Source: Camellia lanceoleosa (taxonomy: Eukaryota > Streptophyta > Magnoliopsida > Ericales > Theaceae). Taken from it: DNA of 64,000 nt. Shown here piece after piece: positions 24,002 to 35,869 of the stretch. Positions within the stretch are counted from its first letter, which is position 1; each line of letters starts with the position of its first letter. The stretch spans positions 85,712,131 through 85,776,130 of the forward strand of contig CM045763.1 in the NCBI GenBank assembly GCA_025200525.1, read 5' to 3'. The notes below the pieces were generated by a model. That model was not told the origin of the DNA. It was given only the letters and a program-made list of their open reading frames with translations, and ran no database searches. The position numbers were made by a program, and so were the translations under genes.

Positions 24002-24522
24002 GAGTTCTAAATTATAAAACAAAATTATAATTAAAATTTATACTACACAGAAAATTAATCCAAACTCACAGAATTAAATTCTATAAAAATAAAAGAAATC
24101 AGAATATAACTTTTATTTTTCAATTAAGTTGGGTTGGAAATAAAATAAAATTTTATTTAACCAAATTAATTCCACACAGAAAATTAAATTTCTATAACAC
24201 TTCAATAATTAAAAAAACTAAAATAGAATTTTTTAATTAATGAACACTCAAAAATAATTTAAGAAAACCAAAATTAATTTCTGACAAAATTCCACAAATA
24301 AATATTCTGAATTGTTAATGACACTAGTATATTACTACTAGTTGTCAAAGAAAATAGACAGTATATTACTACTATCTGTCAAACAGTAAATTACTACTAT
24401 TTGTTTTCCAACTAGAATATTATCTTGTAAAATCACAGAAAATAATTTCTATAAGAAAAAGAAAGAAGAAAGGAAATAAATGAAAATTTTTGTAAACAAA
24501 ATAATTCGAATCTGTCTTAAAA
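24002..24522 (-). other. Copia 5' leader with tandem ATTACTACTA repeat
   Basis: AT-rich leader between the 5' LTR and the gag start. Three imperfect copies of an AGTATATTACTACTA-TTGTCAAA unit lie at 24325-24405. No initiator-Met-type primer-binding site (TGGTATCAGAG) follows the LTR on the minus strand; the sequence there is ATTTTAAGACAG. No gene. Confidence 0.5.
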
Positions 24523-25649
24523 TTGTTGGAACAATCTTCTGTATACAATAAATAAATTGAAACAAAAATAAACAAATAAAATAAATAACATACTGAATTT
24601 ATTTTATTGAACCGAATGAATATTTAAAAACCAAGTCGAGTGTGTGACACTCTGTCCTTAAAACAGATTCATCCCGCTACGGTTCTTACGGTTATGTGCC
24701 ATCTATCTCCCAGGATATAATGATCTTCACAAATTTGTAGTAGCACTCCAAACAAATTTGTCCGGCGAACTAGAACCTTGTGTTCTATACTCTCTTTAAT
24801 TTTCTCTAAAACTATAATGAAGATTATATATGCAAATAAACAAAATCTGGACAGCAAAATGTATTTTTTCAAACTATTTTTTATTCTTGAACACATTTGG
24901 AAATGTTGGTATTTATAGGCAAAAATTCTATCCGAACAGGTGCAATAAAAAAAAGCTGAACAGATATGAAATAGTTTTGAACAGGTGCAGTTTCAAAATT
25001 CGAACAGATAACTGCTATAACTGCAACAGATCTGGTGGCAATTTTTGACAGATAACTGCCCGGCAGTTTGGATCTATCCGGGTAGTTTAAAACCTGTAGA
25101 CAGTTTAAATTTGAATCTGTTGTGGACTGAAAATGGCACATTTATGGACATGAAAAATTAAATTCAAATTTTGAATTAATTTCTTGCAATAATTTTGTCC
25201 AAAAAATTAATATAAGAACCAACCCGATCCACAACCCACACCCAGCACGTCCGGCCGGATGGACGGTGGCGAGTGCGCATGTGTGGTGGTTTGGGCTAAG
25301 GTTCATTTTGTCCATAATTCCTCTCTTCTACAAACTTGGGGTGCCCCTTGGGGCACAACCCAAGTATTGTACTCTAGAGTTTATACATACACAAGTTCTT
25401 TTAAAGTTTCAATGTGAAACAACCTATTTCAAGGAAACTCACATTTAATTTTTTAAATGTCCAATTCCACAAACCCGAAAACGACACCAACTTCTCATTC
25501 ACTCATAAATGGTTTTGACGAATCTTCTTCACCATATAACTTGTCATGTGACAAGAAACACGTCACATCTTCGGACCCACCCCAAAAGACATTTGGGACC
25601 AACTCAATTTTGAGCCCAAAATAAGTCTTATAAACCAAATTTTCCAACA
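24523..25649 (-). repeat. Ty1/copia 5' LTR (right LTR)
   Basis: 1127 bp from TGTTGGAA to TTCCAACA, the partner of 18317-19459. The LTR ends are themselves an 8-bp inverted repeat. It shares the GAACAG(A/G)T motif cluster at 24929-25010. It is the 5' LTR in the element's own (minus) orientation. Confidence 0.9.
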
Positions 25650-25797
25650 GTATCTACCGCAATTTTAGAGCATTTTTTAACTCACTAAGCATATAATACT
25701 TATTAGTCAAAATGTTGAGTATAATTTACTTTTTTAACTCCAATCTATTAAGCATATAATTAGATATTTTAGTTCAATTCATATTTAGGTGATGTTT

Positions 25798-26035
25798 GGG
25801 CCGGAAGTTTTTTTGTTTTGTTTTCACTAAAAGACAAATTGGTTACAAAATCAAAAAAATAAATTCAAACAAAATATCACATCAAACCCCATAATCATTT
25901 TAATTTTTCTCTCACAAACATTACATCCAACTACAAAAAAAATCCAACTATCTTCCCAAACACAAAAAAAAATTTCTCCAATAATATCTTACAACTAAAA
26001 AAATTTACAAAAAAACCCACTTTCCAAACACCCAC
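25798..26035. mobile_element. Tourist-like MITE, family 2
   Basis: A 238-bp element flanked by TTA on both sides (25795-25797 and 26036-26038). Its ends are GGTGATGTTTGG and, inverted, GTGGGTGTTTGG. The interior is the reverse complement of the copy at 6891-7106, sharing ATATCAYATCAAA and CTCTCACAAA-ATTACATCCAAC. It is non-coding. Confidence 0.75.
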
Positions 26036-26349
26036 TTATTAACTACATGTCGCTAGTCTTCAAATATTAGACAAAATGTATTTAATTCTTATGATAATTT
26101 TATTCCATTTTTATTGTTGACGTAACATTCTATAATATTAATAGTATTTAGATAAATAATTAAAATTAAAAGTATGGCTGGAGTAAAAATATAAAAAAAT
26201 TAATAGATAAAATAAAATATATATTTTGTAATATGCCTATTAACATTGGAGATACGACTAAAAGTAAATAAGTGGTTATGATTTTTTTTTATCCGACTAA
26301 GTGGTTATGATAGGGGACTTGAGGGTGTTGTTGTGCCCTTTTATGGGAG

Positions 26350-26638
26350 TTTTGTCGGAATGTTTTTTTGATAATCTGAACTGTTTTTATTGTAGGATTC
26401 GTTAAGAATATTATTCATATAAAAAATCAAATTAATCGGATATTCGTAACTTCAAGATTAGGTCTTAATTGTTTTTTAAAATTTATGAAAGTTATGTTAA
26501 CTGTTAATTTTTATAAAAATAAATATACTTTTAGAACTGTAAATATTTAATCAATTTAATTTTTTACATAAATAATCTACTCAATAAATTTTATAATATA
26601 AACAATTTATATTATCAAAAAAAAAACTCGGGACAATA
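26350..26638. repeat. Hairpin (long inverted repeat) element, copy A
   Basis: Two arms of roughly 90-105 bases (26351-26454 and 26528-26636) are inverted copies of each other around a short AT-rich loop. Examples are GATAATCTGAACTG against GATAATATAAATTG, and CATATAAAAAATCAAATTAATC against its match. The same word order appears in copy B at 32745-33025. It looks like a foldback MITE. No gene. Confidence 0.6.
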
Positions 26639-27240
26639 CTCTATAAGAGAGCATATCAACCTACTGTGCTCAAAGGCATGACAGGATTCCCAGATCCGAG
26701 AGGCAATACAAGAGGGTAACGAGATGATGGAAGTAGAAGTGGTAAATGTTGTCGCATTGAGAAGGATATGTTGGTAATTTGGGAAAAAGAAGATAGAGAA
26801 AAAGAAAGTCCAAAAAAAAGAGAGTATTGTTTATGTTATCAATTTAAGAGTTTTATCAAAAGTTAATATATTTTATTCACTTTAACTATTATTAAATATT
26901 ATTTTATTATTTATAGCTTTAAAACCTGCATTTATGTTTTGTATGAAAAAATATGTAAAAAATTAAAAAAAATAATGTGATAATTTATAGTAATTGACTT
27001 TTTAACTAAAATTTAAAGAGATAAAATAATATTTAGTGATAAATGAGCCGAATAAAGTTTAAAAAAAAAATTTAATCAAAAAAAATTAAAACTAATTTAT
27101 TACAAGAACAGTCCTATTTAGAAAATTCCCAATAGATTTCGTTGTATGAATATTTGTTTTTGGTTGGTTGCGAAAGTAACGCAAGTCATTAGGTCCCACG
27201 GCATGACCGCGGTTTAAAATAACCTGACCACGGTTAAAAG
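26639..27240. other. AT-rich DNA upstream of the EIN3-like gene
   Basis: No gene is recognised. Close to the gene, at 27205-27240, two direct copies of a GACCRCGGTTWAAA-like word occur, which could be promoter elements. That is inference from position. Confidence 0.35.
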
Positions 27241-27417
27241 TAGATGTCAAAAGCGAAACCCATGTCTCTCTCTCCCCTCAAAGCCACCACTTTCCTATTT
27301 GCTTCCTCGTGCGGTATTAAAAAAAGTAAAATTAAAGTAGAAATCAGACGACTCCAAAATCCAATCCCCTCACTCTCTTCTTATCCTCCTCTCTTCCCTT
27401 TTTCTCTCTCATTTTCT

Positions 27418-27452
<35 letters not shown>

Positions 27453-28890
27453 AGAAAACCAGAGAAACTCTGCTCTGGATGTAGAAATTAAATCCTACCA
27501 AAACGTTGCTGCTACCGGTATGTACCCCCCCCCCCCCTCTCTCTCTCTGATTCCTTCAAATTTTTTTTTTTCCACTTTTCTCCGATGGATCTATCTTCTT
27601 CTGAGCTTTCTGTTGATTACTTTGATCTCTAACATGTTCATATGATCTACTATATCTGTTTTGCTTCTGTGTTTTGTGTTTATATGTATACTATTTCGTT
27701 GTAATTACACTGTAACGCGCACATGTTGCGTGTACATATATATATGAATCTCGTTGACTTGTGAATTTCATAGTTTTTTTTTTTTTTTTGCTTTTTTTTT
27801 TTTCTACTTTTTGATTTGAGCATAGTTGAAGGAAGGACCGTGATTATAATCTTCTGTGTTCTCTGTACTTCTGACCTTAATTCACTAGAGAAAGTTTCTC
27901 CTTTTAGTAAATGAATAATTATGCTTTCTTGTAGATCTGGGAGTGCCTGCACTGTTCTGCGTGTTTAATTATAGCTAGATGTATGGAGTCAGGATTTTTG
28001 AAAATTTCATATCCAAAATTTTAAATGAAGAAATCTCAAATATATATGGTCGAGTGTGGAAATTACAACGGGGGGAAAGGAAACTTTATATGTGGAAAAC
28101 CAATAAAATAGAATTAAAATTAGAAAGATAAAAATAATAATTATGTTTTTAGAAATCTAGTGGGGGGGAAATCGAGGACAAAGTTTTAAATTATTGGAAA
28201 ATAGAAATATTTCTGAGTTTTAGTGGTGGAAATTTTGAGAAAAAAATATAAAGCCATATATGAATTTTAAATTTCCCTGATTTCAGCGAGGGTAATTGCT
28301 CCCTCTTGTCCTATAGTGGCTTCGTCCATGCCGGTGTATATGTTTGTATGTTGTTTTGACGTCAGAGCACTGGTTTTCTGCATTAAGAGCTTAGTTGCTT
28401 GCGACAGAAAAGCACTGAGTTTGTTAGGCTGCAATTATGTCTCCAATTCTACTCCTTATATATGTATATATGAATATATTTATTTTCTGTTTGTTTTCCA
28501 TGTGTGTTACGTTTGTGATTTTGTTTCTATTTGTAATAAACTTTGCATGGAAAGACTCTGAAATACCTGTTTTCATTGTGATTCTGTCTTGTTTGTTTTC
28601 TTTCAGTCGGTTATTTATTTCAATTATTTCTAGAGATCATATTGTGGGTGAACTCTTTTTGACATAATCTTTTGATCATTAATTCTGCAGGACGAGTTTC
28701 GCTTCAGTTGATTTTCTAGTTTGTGCATCATTAACTCAAAATCCATAACATCTTGGTAATAATTAAAACGAGTGTCGTCTAGTGTTAAAGTTTGGTTATA
28801 AAAACAGAGAAGGTGAGGTATTCTTGAAGCAGGTTTTAGTAATTGAAGTTTGATTGTTGGATTGGGGTTTGATTTTGTCTGTGTTACTAA
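27241..28890 (+). promoter_or_regulatory. 5' leader of the EIN3-like gene with probable UTR intron
   Basis: A CT microsatellite (about 27421-27452) lies in the presumed leader. A good donor CGG|TATGT-type site (GT at 27518-27519) and a CTGCAG acceptor (28689-28690) define a probable 1173-bp 5'UTR intron. EIN3-type genes commonly have an intron in the leader. The donor is followed by a run of about twelve C (27525-27537). A short upstream ORF from 27244 would be in or before the leader; whether it is transcribed is unknown. Transcript data would settle the intron. Confidence 0.5.
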
Positions 28891-30714
28891 ATGGGTATTT
28901 TGGAGGACATGGGTTTCTGTAGCAATTTTGATTTTCTCTCAGCTCCTCCGGGGGAAGGAGAGGTGGCTTTGGAACCTGAACAAGAGGCTGCTATGGAGGA
29001 GGATTACAGTGATGAGGAGATGGATGTTGATGAGCTAGAGAGGAGGATGTGGAGAGACAGAATGCTTCTGAGGCGGCTTAAAGAACAGAATAAGGCCAAG
29101 GATGGAGTAGACAATATAAAGCAACGTCAGTCCCAGGAGCAAGCTCGAAGAAAGAAAATGTCTCGGGCACAAGATGGTATCCTCAAATACATGCTGAAAA
29201 TGATGGAAGTATGTAAAGCCCAGGGCTTTGTGTATGGGATCATCCCTGAGAAAGGAAAACCAGTGAGTGGAGCCTCTGACAATCTTCGTGCATGGTGGAA
29301 GGAGAAAGTCAGGTTCGACAGGAATGGCCCAGCTGCAATTTCCAAGTACCAGGCTGACCATTCAATACCCGGGAAGAATGAAGACTGCATCACAGTGGCC
29401 TCCACTCCTCACACCTTGCAGGAGCTCCAAGACACCACTCTCGGTTCACTTTTGTCGGCTCTGATGCAGCACTGTGAACCACCCCAGAGGCGGTTCCCGT
29501 TGGAGAAGGGTGTTCCTCCACCGTGGTGGCCCACTGGAAACGAGGAATGGTGGCCTCAATTGGGTCTTCCTAATGATCAAGGCCCTCCTCCATACAAAAA
29601 ACCTCACGATCTGAAGAAGGCCTGGAAGGTTAGCGTTCTAACAGCAGTGATCAAGCACATGTCCCCCGACATTGCCAAGATCCGCAAGCTTGTGCGCCAG
29701 TCTAAATGCTTGCAGGATAAGATGACAGCGAAGGAGAGTGCCACTTGGTTGGCTATCATTAACCAGGAGGAGTCGCTGTCCCGAAAGCTGTATCCCGATA
29801 GCTGCCCACCCACATCGTTTGCTGCTGGGAGTGGATCATTTGTCATCAGTGACGTGAGTGACTATGATGTTGAAGGAGTGGATGATGACCCAAATACCGA
29901 AGTAGAGGAGTGCAAGCCCCGTGATGGTACTATCTTCAATTTGGGGATGGGGGGATCGAAAGACAGGTTTGTGGTGCCGCCATTGGCTCAAATCAAGGGT
30001 GAAATTATTGAAACAAACTCGGATTTCATTCAGAAGAGGAAGCAGCCATCAGATGAGCAGCACATAATGATGGAGCAGAAGACATATACATGTGAGTTCC
30101 CTCAGTGCCCTTATAACAATTACCGAAGTGGGTTTTTCGACAGAACTTCGAGAAACAATCACCAAATGAATTGCCCTTACCGAAGCAATTCTTGTCAAGG
30201 GTTTGAAATGCCAAACTTCCATATCAACAATGACAAAGCACCTGCCTTCTCTAGTTCCTTTGCACAACCCAAGCCAACTCCTAGGACAGTGAACCAGGGT
30301 TCACCGTCTTTCCATGTTACCGGACTCGGACTTCCAGAAGACGGGCAAAAGATGATTTCTGATCTCTTCTCGTTCTACGATACTAATCTTCAGCAGACCA
30401 AGAGCTTGAATTCTGGGAGCCTTAATGTTATTGAAGATCAGACTCCACAGCAGCAAAAATTTCAACTTCAACTGGATGATAATTTCTATGGGCAGGGGGT
30501 CATAATGGAAGAAACCAACATGCCATTGAATCATTCAGTTTTCCCATCAACTGAATTTCAGTTTGATCAGTGCAAAGTGTATGCTTCTCCATTCGATACC
30601 AATGGAAACGACAGTATGGCAGATTTCAGATTTGGTTCACCAATGAACTTGGGTTCGGTTGATTATCCCATTGACCCAATGCCAAAGCACGATGCATCCG
30701 TGTGGTTCCTTTGA
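28891..30714 (+). CDS. EIN3: EIN3/EIL-type ethylene-signalling transcription factor
   Basis: A 607-aa intact single-exon CDS. EIN3/EIL proteins are nuclear transcription factors downstream of EIN2. They accumulate when EBF1/EBF2-mediated turnover is blocked by ethylene, and activate genes such as ERF1. The N-terminus [18 protein letters not shown] is typical. An acidic stretch ([19 protein letters not shown]) follows, then the conserved basic DNA-binding region with [72 protein letters not shown] and [18 protein letters not shown] (roughly residues 75-310). The C-terminal half is Gln- and Asn-containing and less conserved. The size lies between Arabidopsis EIL1 (584) and EIN3 (628). The ATG context AAATGGG is good. 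EIN3 versus EIL1 orthology was not resolved. Confidence 0.96.
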   Translation: MGILEDMGFCSNFDFLSAPPGEGEVALEPEQEAAMEEDYSDEEMDVDELERRMWRDRMLLRRLKEQNKAKDGVDNIKQRQSQEQARRKKMSRAQDGILKYMLKMMEVCKAQGFVYGIIPEKGKPVSGASDNLRAWWKEKVRFDRNGPAAISKYQADHSIPGKNEDCITVASTPHTLQELQDTTLGSLLSALMQHCEPPQRRFPLEKGVPPPWWPTGNEEWWPQLGLPNDQGPPPYKKPHDLKKAWKVSVLTAVIKHMSPDIAKIRKLVRQSKCLQDKMTAKESATWLAIINQEESLSRKLYPDSCPPTSFAAGSGSFVISDVSDYDVEGVDDDPNTEVEECKPRDGTIFNLGMGGSKDRFVVPPLAQIKGEIIETNSDFIQKRKQPSDEQHIMMEQKTYTCEFPQCPYNNYRSGFFDRTSRNNHQMNCPYRSNSCQGFEMPNFHINNDKAPAFSSSFAQPKPTPRTVNQGSPSFHVTGLGLPEDGQKMISDLFSFYDTNLQQTKSLNSGSLNVIEDQTPQQQKFQLQLDDNFYGQGVIMEETNMPLNHSVFPSTEFQFDQCKVYASPFDTNGNDSMADFRFGSPMNLGSVDYPIDPMPKHDASVWFL

Positions 30715-32744
30715 AGGAACAGAGCAAGTGGCTGTATATTCTTGGAGGAAGGTCATCCATGTGTTATTCTCTTCTAAATAGGTGAAGTTTCTTCCTTATA
30801 AGTGTAGGTAATTAATATGTGTTGGCTTGTTAAAGAACTTTTTGAAGTTTGCTTTCAATTGTCTCTCATGTTTAGGACATCTAGGTTGCTTAGTTGCAGT
30901 ATTGAAGAGATGGAGATTACAGAACTGGGGAAAAACCAAAGAGACCCTCTATGCAGTACTGCTTTTGGAAATGGTTGGAGGCAACTTCTAGTTGCAATAG
31001 TTGATATTGGCATGTAATTATATATACCATGAAAACACTAATATTCATATATGTGGTTTGCTCTTATAAAAAATAAATAAATCTTGTTTGCTTCATTAAC
31101 TAGGCAGTGTTTCTTTTTTCTTTTTTTTTTTCTTTCCAAAGTTCACTATGGAAAGTGAATTTTTGATATGTATAGTTATCTCTTTGTTCGATAAATGCAG
31201 TGGAAAGGAATGTTAATAAGCTTGGTGAAGTTGTAGACCTCGATTGATCAGATGTAAAATGATCTCTCATCTATCTTGTGAGGGATCCAGTTGAATGCTC
31301 GAGTATAGATTCCTTAACCTAAGATCCTATCCTATGTGGGTTACTTGGAAATTGAGAAATAGCAACCACGTGGCATTTGATGATTGGTGTGTGATATAGA
31401 CCTGGAACAATTTTAGTAGTTGATGAGACTGGCTTGGAATTCACACGTTGTTTGAATTCCAAGTGCTGACTGACCCCAAAGGTCTTTTGTTTGGACCCTT
31501 CATATATGTGAAGAGCTATGCAAAACAAGGACAAATGATTTGGACTCTTTATATTTTTGTCGAGTTTAAGACATTATTATTGAATATTTTTTTGTCTTGG
31601 AGGGTCCCATGTGGTTGGCATGGATGAACACGAAACGAAAGTAACTGTGGTGAAAAATAATAATAATAATAATAAATAAAAGTTAGAGATTTTTACGTAC
31701 AAGTCTTAATTTATGAATTTGTATTTCATCAACTCTTAATTAAGATTTTTTTATACTTTTAAGTTTCATTAAATTTTTAATAATTGAAATTACCTTTTAA
31801 ACAATAATTATTTATTATTTATGATTATCTATAAAAAAAAATAATGATTTGATATTTATTTTGATTTTTAAAATTTTAAAATATCAAATTTTAAATTTAA
31901 AAACTAAAAAAAAAGAATCGTGAAAAGAAAAAGAAACTATTTTTTTTTTGAAAAAATTGAATTATTTTTTTGTACAAAATTGAAAATTTTGTATCTATGA
32001 AGGAGCATAATGATGGAATATTAATGTGTAAAATTTTTTAAAAAAATTAACAATGAAGAAATTGTAATGTTGTCAGTTTTAAAAGTGAAAAAAATTGATA
32101 ATATTTTCGATTTTATTAGGTAGTTGAATTAAACTAATAAGTAGAAAGGTAAAAACGTTTAATCTCATATTTTATGTTTTTCATTAGTTAGTAAAATAAT
32201 TATCTGAAACATTATTGTTCAAATTTGATAATATTCTTAATTTTAAAAATTAAAAAAAATTGATAATATTTTTAATTTTACTAAATAAGATTTGTTGGCT
32301 TAAAAAATTTTAGATAAGACTTGAGTTATTATAATATTTATAAATAAAACTTTTAGATAATTAATTTTAAAAATAAAAATTTTATAAATTTTATAACATA
32401 TTTTACATGAGCGTGAGAATTATGCGAAATTTTTATTATGTAAGTCTTATACCTATATAAAATATTTAATAAAAATTTTAGAATATTTAGGATTACTCCA
32501 ATAAAAATGAAGGGGATAACGTGTTGAGAAGGAAAAAAAGAGGGGGCTGTAATTAATGGCAATCAATCAATCAAATCAAAGCTTTGAATTCCTTAGTCAA
32601 AGTTGGGCCAAGTTGCAACAATAATGGTCAGTTTTGTTGTATTTGTGTTTCTGTTTTCTATATATATATATATATACATACAGGTAGTAGCTTTGGTCCA
32701 ATATAAGATCGGATTAGATTGTGTTATTGAATTTATGAGATCTA
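30715..32744. other. EIN3-like 3' flank and AT-rich intergenic DNA
   Basis: The 3'UTR probably ends before 31080. The rest is AT-rich with A/T runs and an AT dinucleotide repeat near 32660. No gene or known repeat is recognised. Confidence 0.45.
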
Positions 32745-33025
32745 TTACGGGTCTCGTTTTAATAATTCAAACCGTTTGATATGTAGAACTCATCGAGTAC
32801 TATATGCTTATAAAAAATCACGTTGATCGGATATCGATAGCTATGTGAACAAAACAGTTTTTTATCAACCGTTAATTTTTTCACTGTCTATTTTTTTTAT
32901 ACAAAACTGATTTGATCACATAACTATTGATATCTGATCAACGTGATTTTTTTATAGGCATGTAGTACTCAACAAGTTCTACACATTCAACGGTTCGAAT
33001 TATCAAAAAGGGCCCAAAATGGGCC
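32745..33025. repeat. Hairpin (long inverted repeat) element, copy B
   Basis: Two arms of about 118 bases (32749-32866 and 32900-33016) pair with about 85% identity by eye. Matching blocks include TGTAGAACT, GAGTACTA, ATAAAAAATCACGTTGATC and GATATC. Most mismatches are transitions. The loop is only about 30 bases. Copy A lies at 26350-26638. Transcription in either direction would give a long hairpin RNA. Confidence 0.7.
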
Positions 33026-33238
33026 CCATGGGCCGAACTAGACGGGTCCAGTCTTAATCTCAACTTGAGACAAGCTGGACCCATATATATATGCTTTTCG
33101 GAGAGGCATAAGATAGCATCTACAATGTTCATGTTGCACAATAGCATTCTCCCTACATTCTAACTTGTCAGGTTCAAATCTTGTCAGACGAAGTTGGGTG
33201 GTTATGCTCTATTAGCTTATGTTGTACTTGGTGTGGGT
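33026..33238. other. Short spacer, possibly tRNA-like (SINE) remnant
   Basis: Holds a B-box-like word (AGGTTCAAATCTTG, 33171-33184), but no clear A box and no tail. Nothing firm can be annotated. Confidence 0.2.
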
Positions 33239-35590
33239 GTCACGACCCAAACCCGGCCCTATGGGTTTAGCATCAGAATCGCCAAGAATCGAGATTACCA
33301 AGGCCCGCCAATCAAGAATACAAGAAATACAGAGTTCAGGGAACTGGAAGCCAAAACAGTAAATAACTAGTGTCCATAGAGCTGTGTTAATCTGTATGCC
33401 AAAAACATTTTTCATACATTTATGCGTTCACTACCAGTACAGTATACACAATCATTACAGACATTCAGTACGGGGACTCAGTCCCTCGATAACAGTACAG
33501 TAAAACAGTCTATACAGTAACGTACAACAGTACAAAACAGTAAGGAGACCTATGGGGACACAAAAACACCCCAAGCCATGGCATGGCGTCTCGGAACCTC
33601 ACAGTGAGGCACAAAGGCTGGCTGACAAAACTGGGGACCAATCCCACGCTCCTAGCTCCGGCGGTGGCACCTACATATATATATAACAAGTGAGCTAAAG
33701 CCCTGAATAACATACTGTAAAGAGGTTATGAATGAATGTCCTTACGATAATGAAATCAATTCATTATACTGAGATTTCAATCTTTCAAGATTTCGGTCAA
33801 TCAAGATTTCAATCAATCAGCCATATGTGGTACATCCATTAGCCTATAAACAGTAGGTCCAAAAGGACCGGGCCTTAACAGACCCAACAATAATGATGGC
33901 CATCAATCAGTATGGTTCCACAAGGAAACCGACAGAGCTCTGTAACAGTCAATAACAGTGGGTGCTAAGGATGCCACAATACAGTTCGAAATACGGGACA
34001 TACATTCATTCAATAAACAATATCAGTTCAATAAACAGTTCGGTTCAGTAATCAAAATATAACCATTTTGAACATATCTTTACACAATCACATTACTCAC
34101 GTGATTGGGCTATCAAGAAGCTAGAGCTGCCCCCGAGAGTCAACCCTAACATCAATCAAATAGAACACACACTAAGTTTACAGTTTGGAAAGGATGATAA
34201 TTAAATCCCTAAATTCCTCGGTGTGGTTCTATGCCTACATCCTCATTAAGATGCTCTAAACTAGGCCTAAGAATGCCTAGGATGCGATGAGGATGCAAAA
34301 ATGCACTTAGAAAACAATTTGAATTTTTTCGAACAGGCCTCCGCCGAAGAGTTTCGTTTCGGCGGACAAGCACACAAAGGCCCACGCTCGAGCGTACATT
34401 CCGGCGCTCGAGCGGACTGATGAAAGGTGCAAAAAATCTTTGGATGCGATTTTCCCCGGCGTTAAAATCCTTCGCCGAGCGATCAGAAACAATGCGAGAA
34501 AATATCGAGATGCATTCCCTGGCACTTCGCCGAAGTCGGCGGACGTCAAAATCTGAAAATCCATATTCGACCTCGAAGTTTCAAACCAAGTTTTGATGCT
34601 CCAAATTCGATCCTCTTGGGCCCATTTCCTGGAAAACTCTTTCAAACACATAGAATAACAAGTTCTAAAACTCAATTTAAGAAATCAAGGCCCAAGGGTG
34701 TTTCAATTAAACTCAATTTCAAACCATTTTCAAGAACACTTTCAAAACATGACATGCATGATCTTTAAACCAATTTTAAGCTTCCAATCATGCTCAAATG
34801 AGCTCCAATTCTTTGAAAAGCAAGTTGAAAACACGGACTATGATAACAACATGGACATGCATGTGACAATTCTCCAAGAATTCAACTCAAACTCATCAAT
34901 ATGTACATGCATGTAACATTTGAGCTTCAATTCCACATATATGAACAAAAACATGGCTTGGTTCTACAATTTAGCATGAACCATGCATAATGAAGTTTAT
35001 AGACAAGGAGGAGACCATGAATTTCTTACCTAGAGTGTTAATTCAAGGTGTGGAAGCTAGATTATGCCAATTTACACTTTAATTCCAAGCAATCCAAGCC
35101 AATTCTCCAAGATGAGTTCAACTCTCTCTAGCTCTCACTCTCTCTAAGTTTTGGTCGGCTAGGAAGAAAGAAATGGCTGAGCAAGAGTCTAAGGTAAGGC
35201 TCATTACAATTAATAAACAAGAGCTCCACTCAAGGGCAATTCGGTAAATATATCTAAGTTTGCAATTAACTCGATTCAATCTAATTTAATCATTCCTAAT
35301 CAATTTTCAGATAAAAATATCATTAAATCACAAATATTATGCTGATTACAAAACATCAAACGGTTTCTAAATCGGCCGCCGATAAGGCCTTCAATTAGCA
35401 GTTTAAACATAAAATGCAAACAGATAATCATACACTCAAACAGATGCAACACGCAATCCAATAGACACACTCATTCAGTTTCAATTTCAGTTTCATTCAG
35501 TCTATTCAGTAGTTCATCCAGTTCACTTATCAGTCATTAGCAGTTCAGTTTAGCAATGATCAGTAGGTAATTCAGTGGTTTAACAGTGTC
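33239..35590 (-). repeat. Ty3/gypsy-type LTR-like block
   Basis: A gene-free 2.35-kb block whose left edge is TGTCACGACCC, the reverse complement of the GGGTCGTGACA end found on many plant gypsy LTRs. It shares the paired GCTCGAGC palindromes (34385-34413) with the block at 4061-6333. Dense CAGTA/CAGTT words occur at both ends (33430-33540 and 35460-35580). The right border is placed at about 35590 only tentatively, and no internal domain or target duplication was found. The apparent ORFs inside have no recognised homology. Confidence 0.45.
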
Positions 35591-35869
35591 GATGCGAGGG
35601 TTATTCTGATGGGTATGGCTTCAGTGAACTAGGTCAGGCCTACGTTAAGAAAAAATAGATGGGTATTGATGGGATTGGGCCAGGTCTAAGGTCTCGTTTG
35701 AAGATTTTGATTTTTAATCAAAAAATATAGGGGAACTGACCCAAAGGTTTAAGCCTAACATATCATACCCCATTTAGGCCCAAAACAAATTTAATACTCT
35801 ATTAAGTCCTCAAATTATTAATTAGACGAAAATACCCACAATATCATCCAATTTACACGCGTGCAACCA

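Noticed and set aside
33100..33238. tRNA gene or SINE near the B-box-like word
   Set aside because: No A box, no cloverleaf and no tail could be drawn; left as spacer.
34307..34675. 122-aa minus-strand ORF in the LTR-like block
   Set aside because: No recognised homology, and it lies wholly in sequence with LTR features.
35688..35727. Family-1 MITE end (AAGGTCTCGTTTG) just left of the MULE
   Set aside because: Only about 13 bases match and no second end was found on either side of the MULE.
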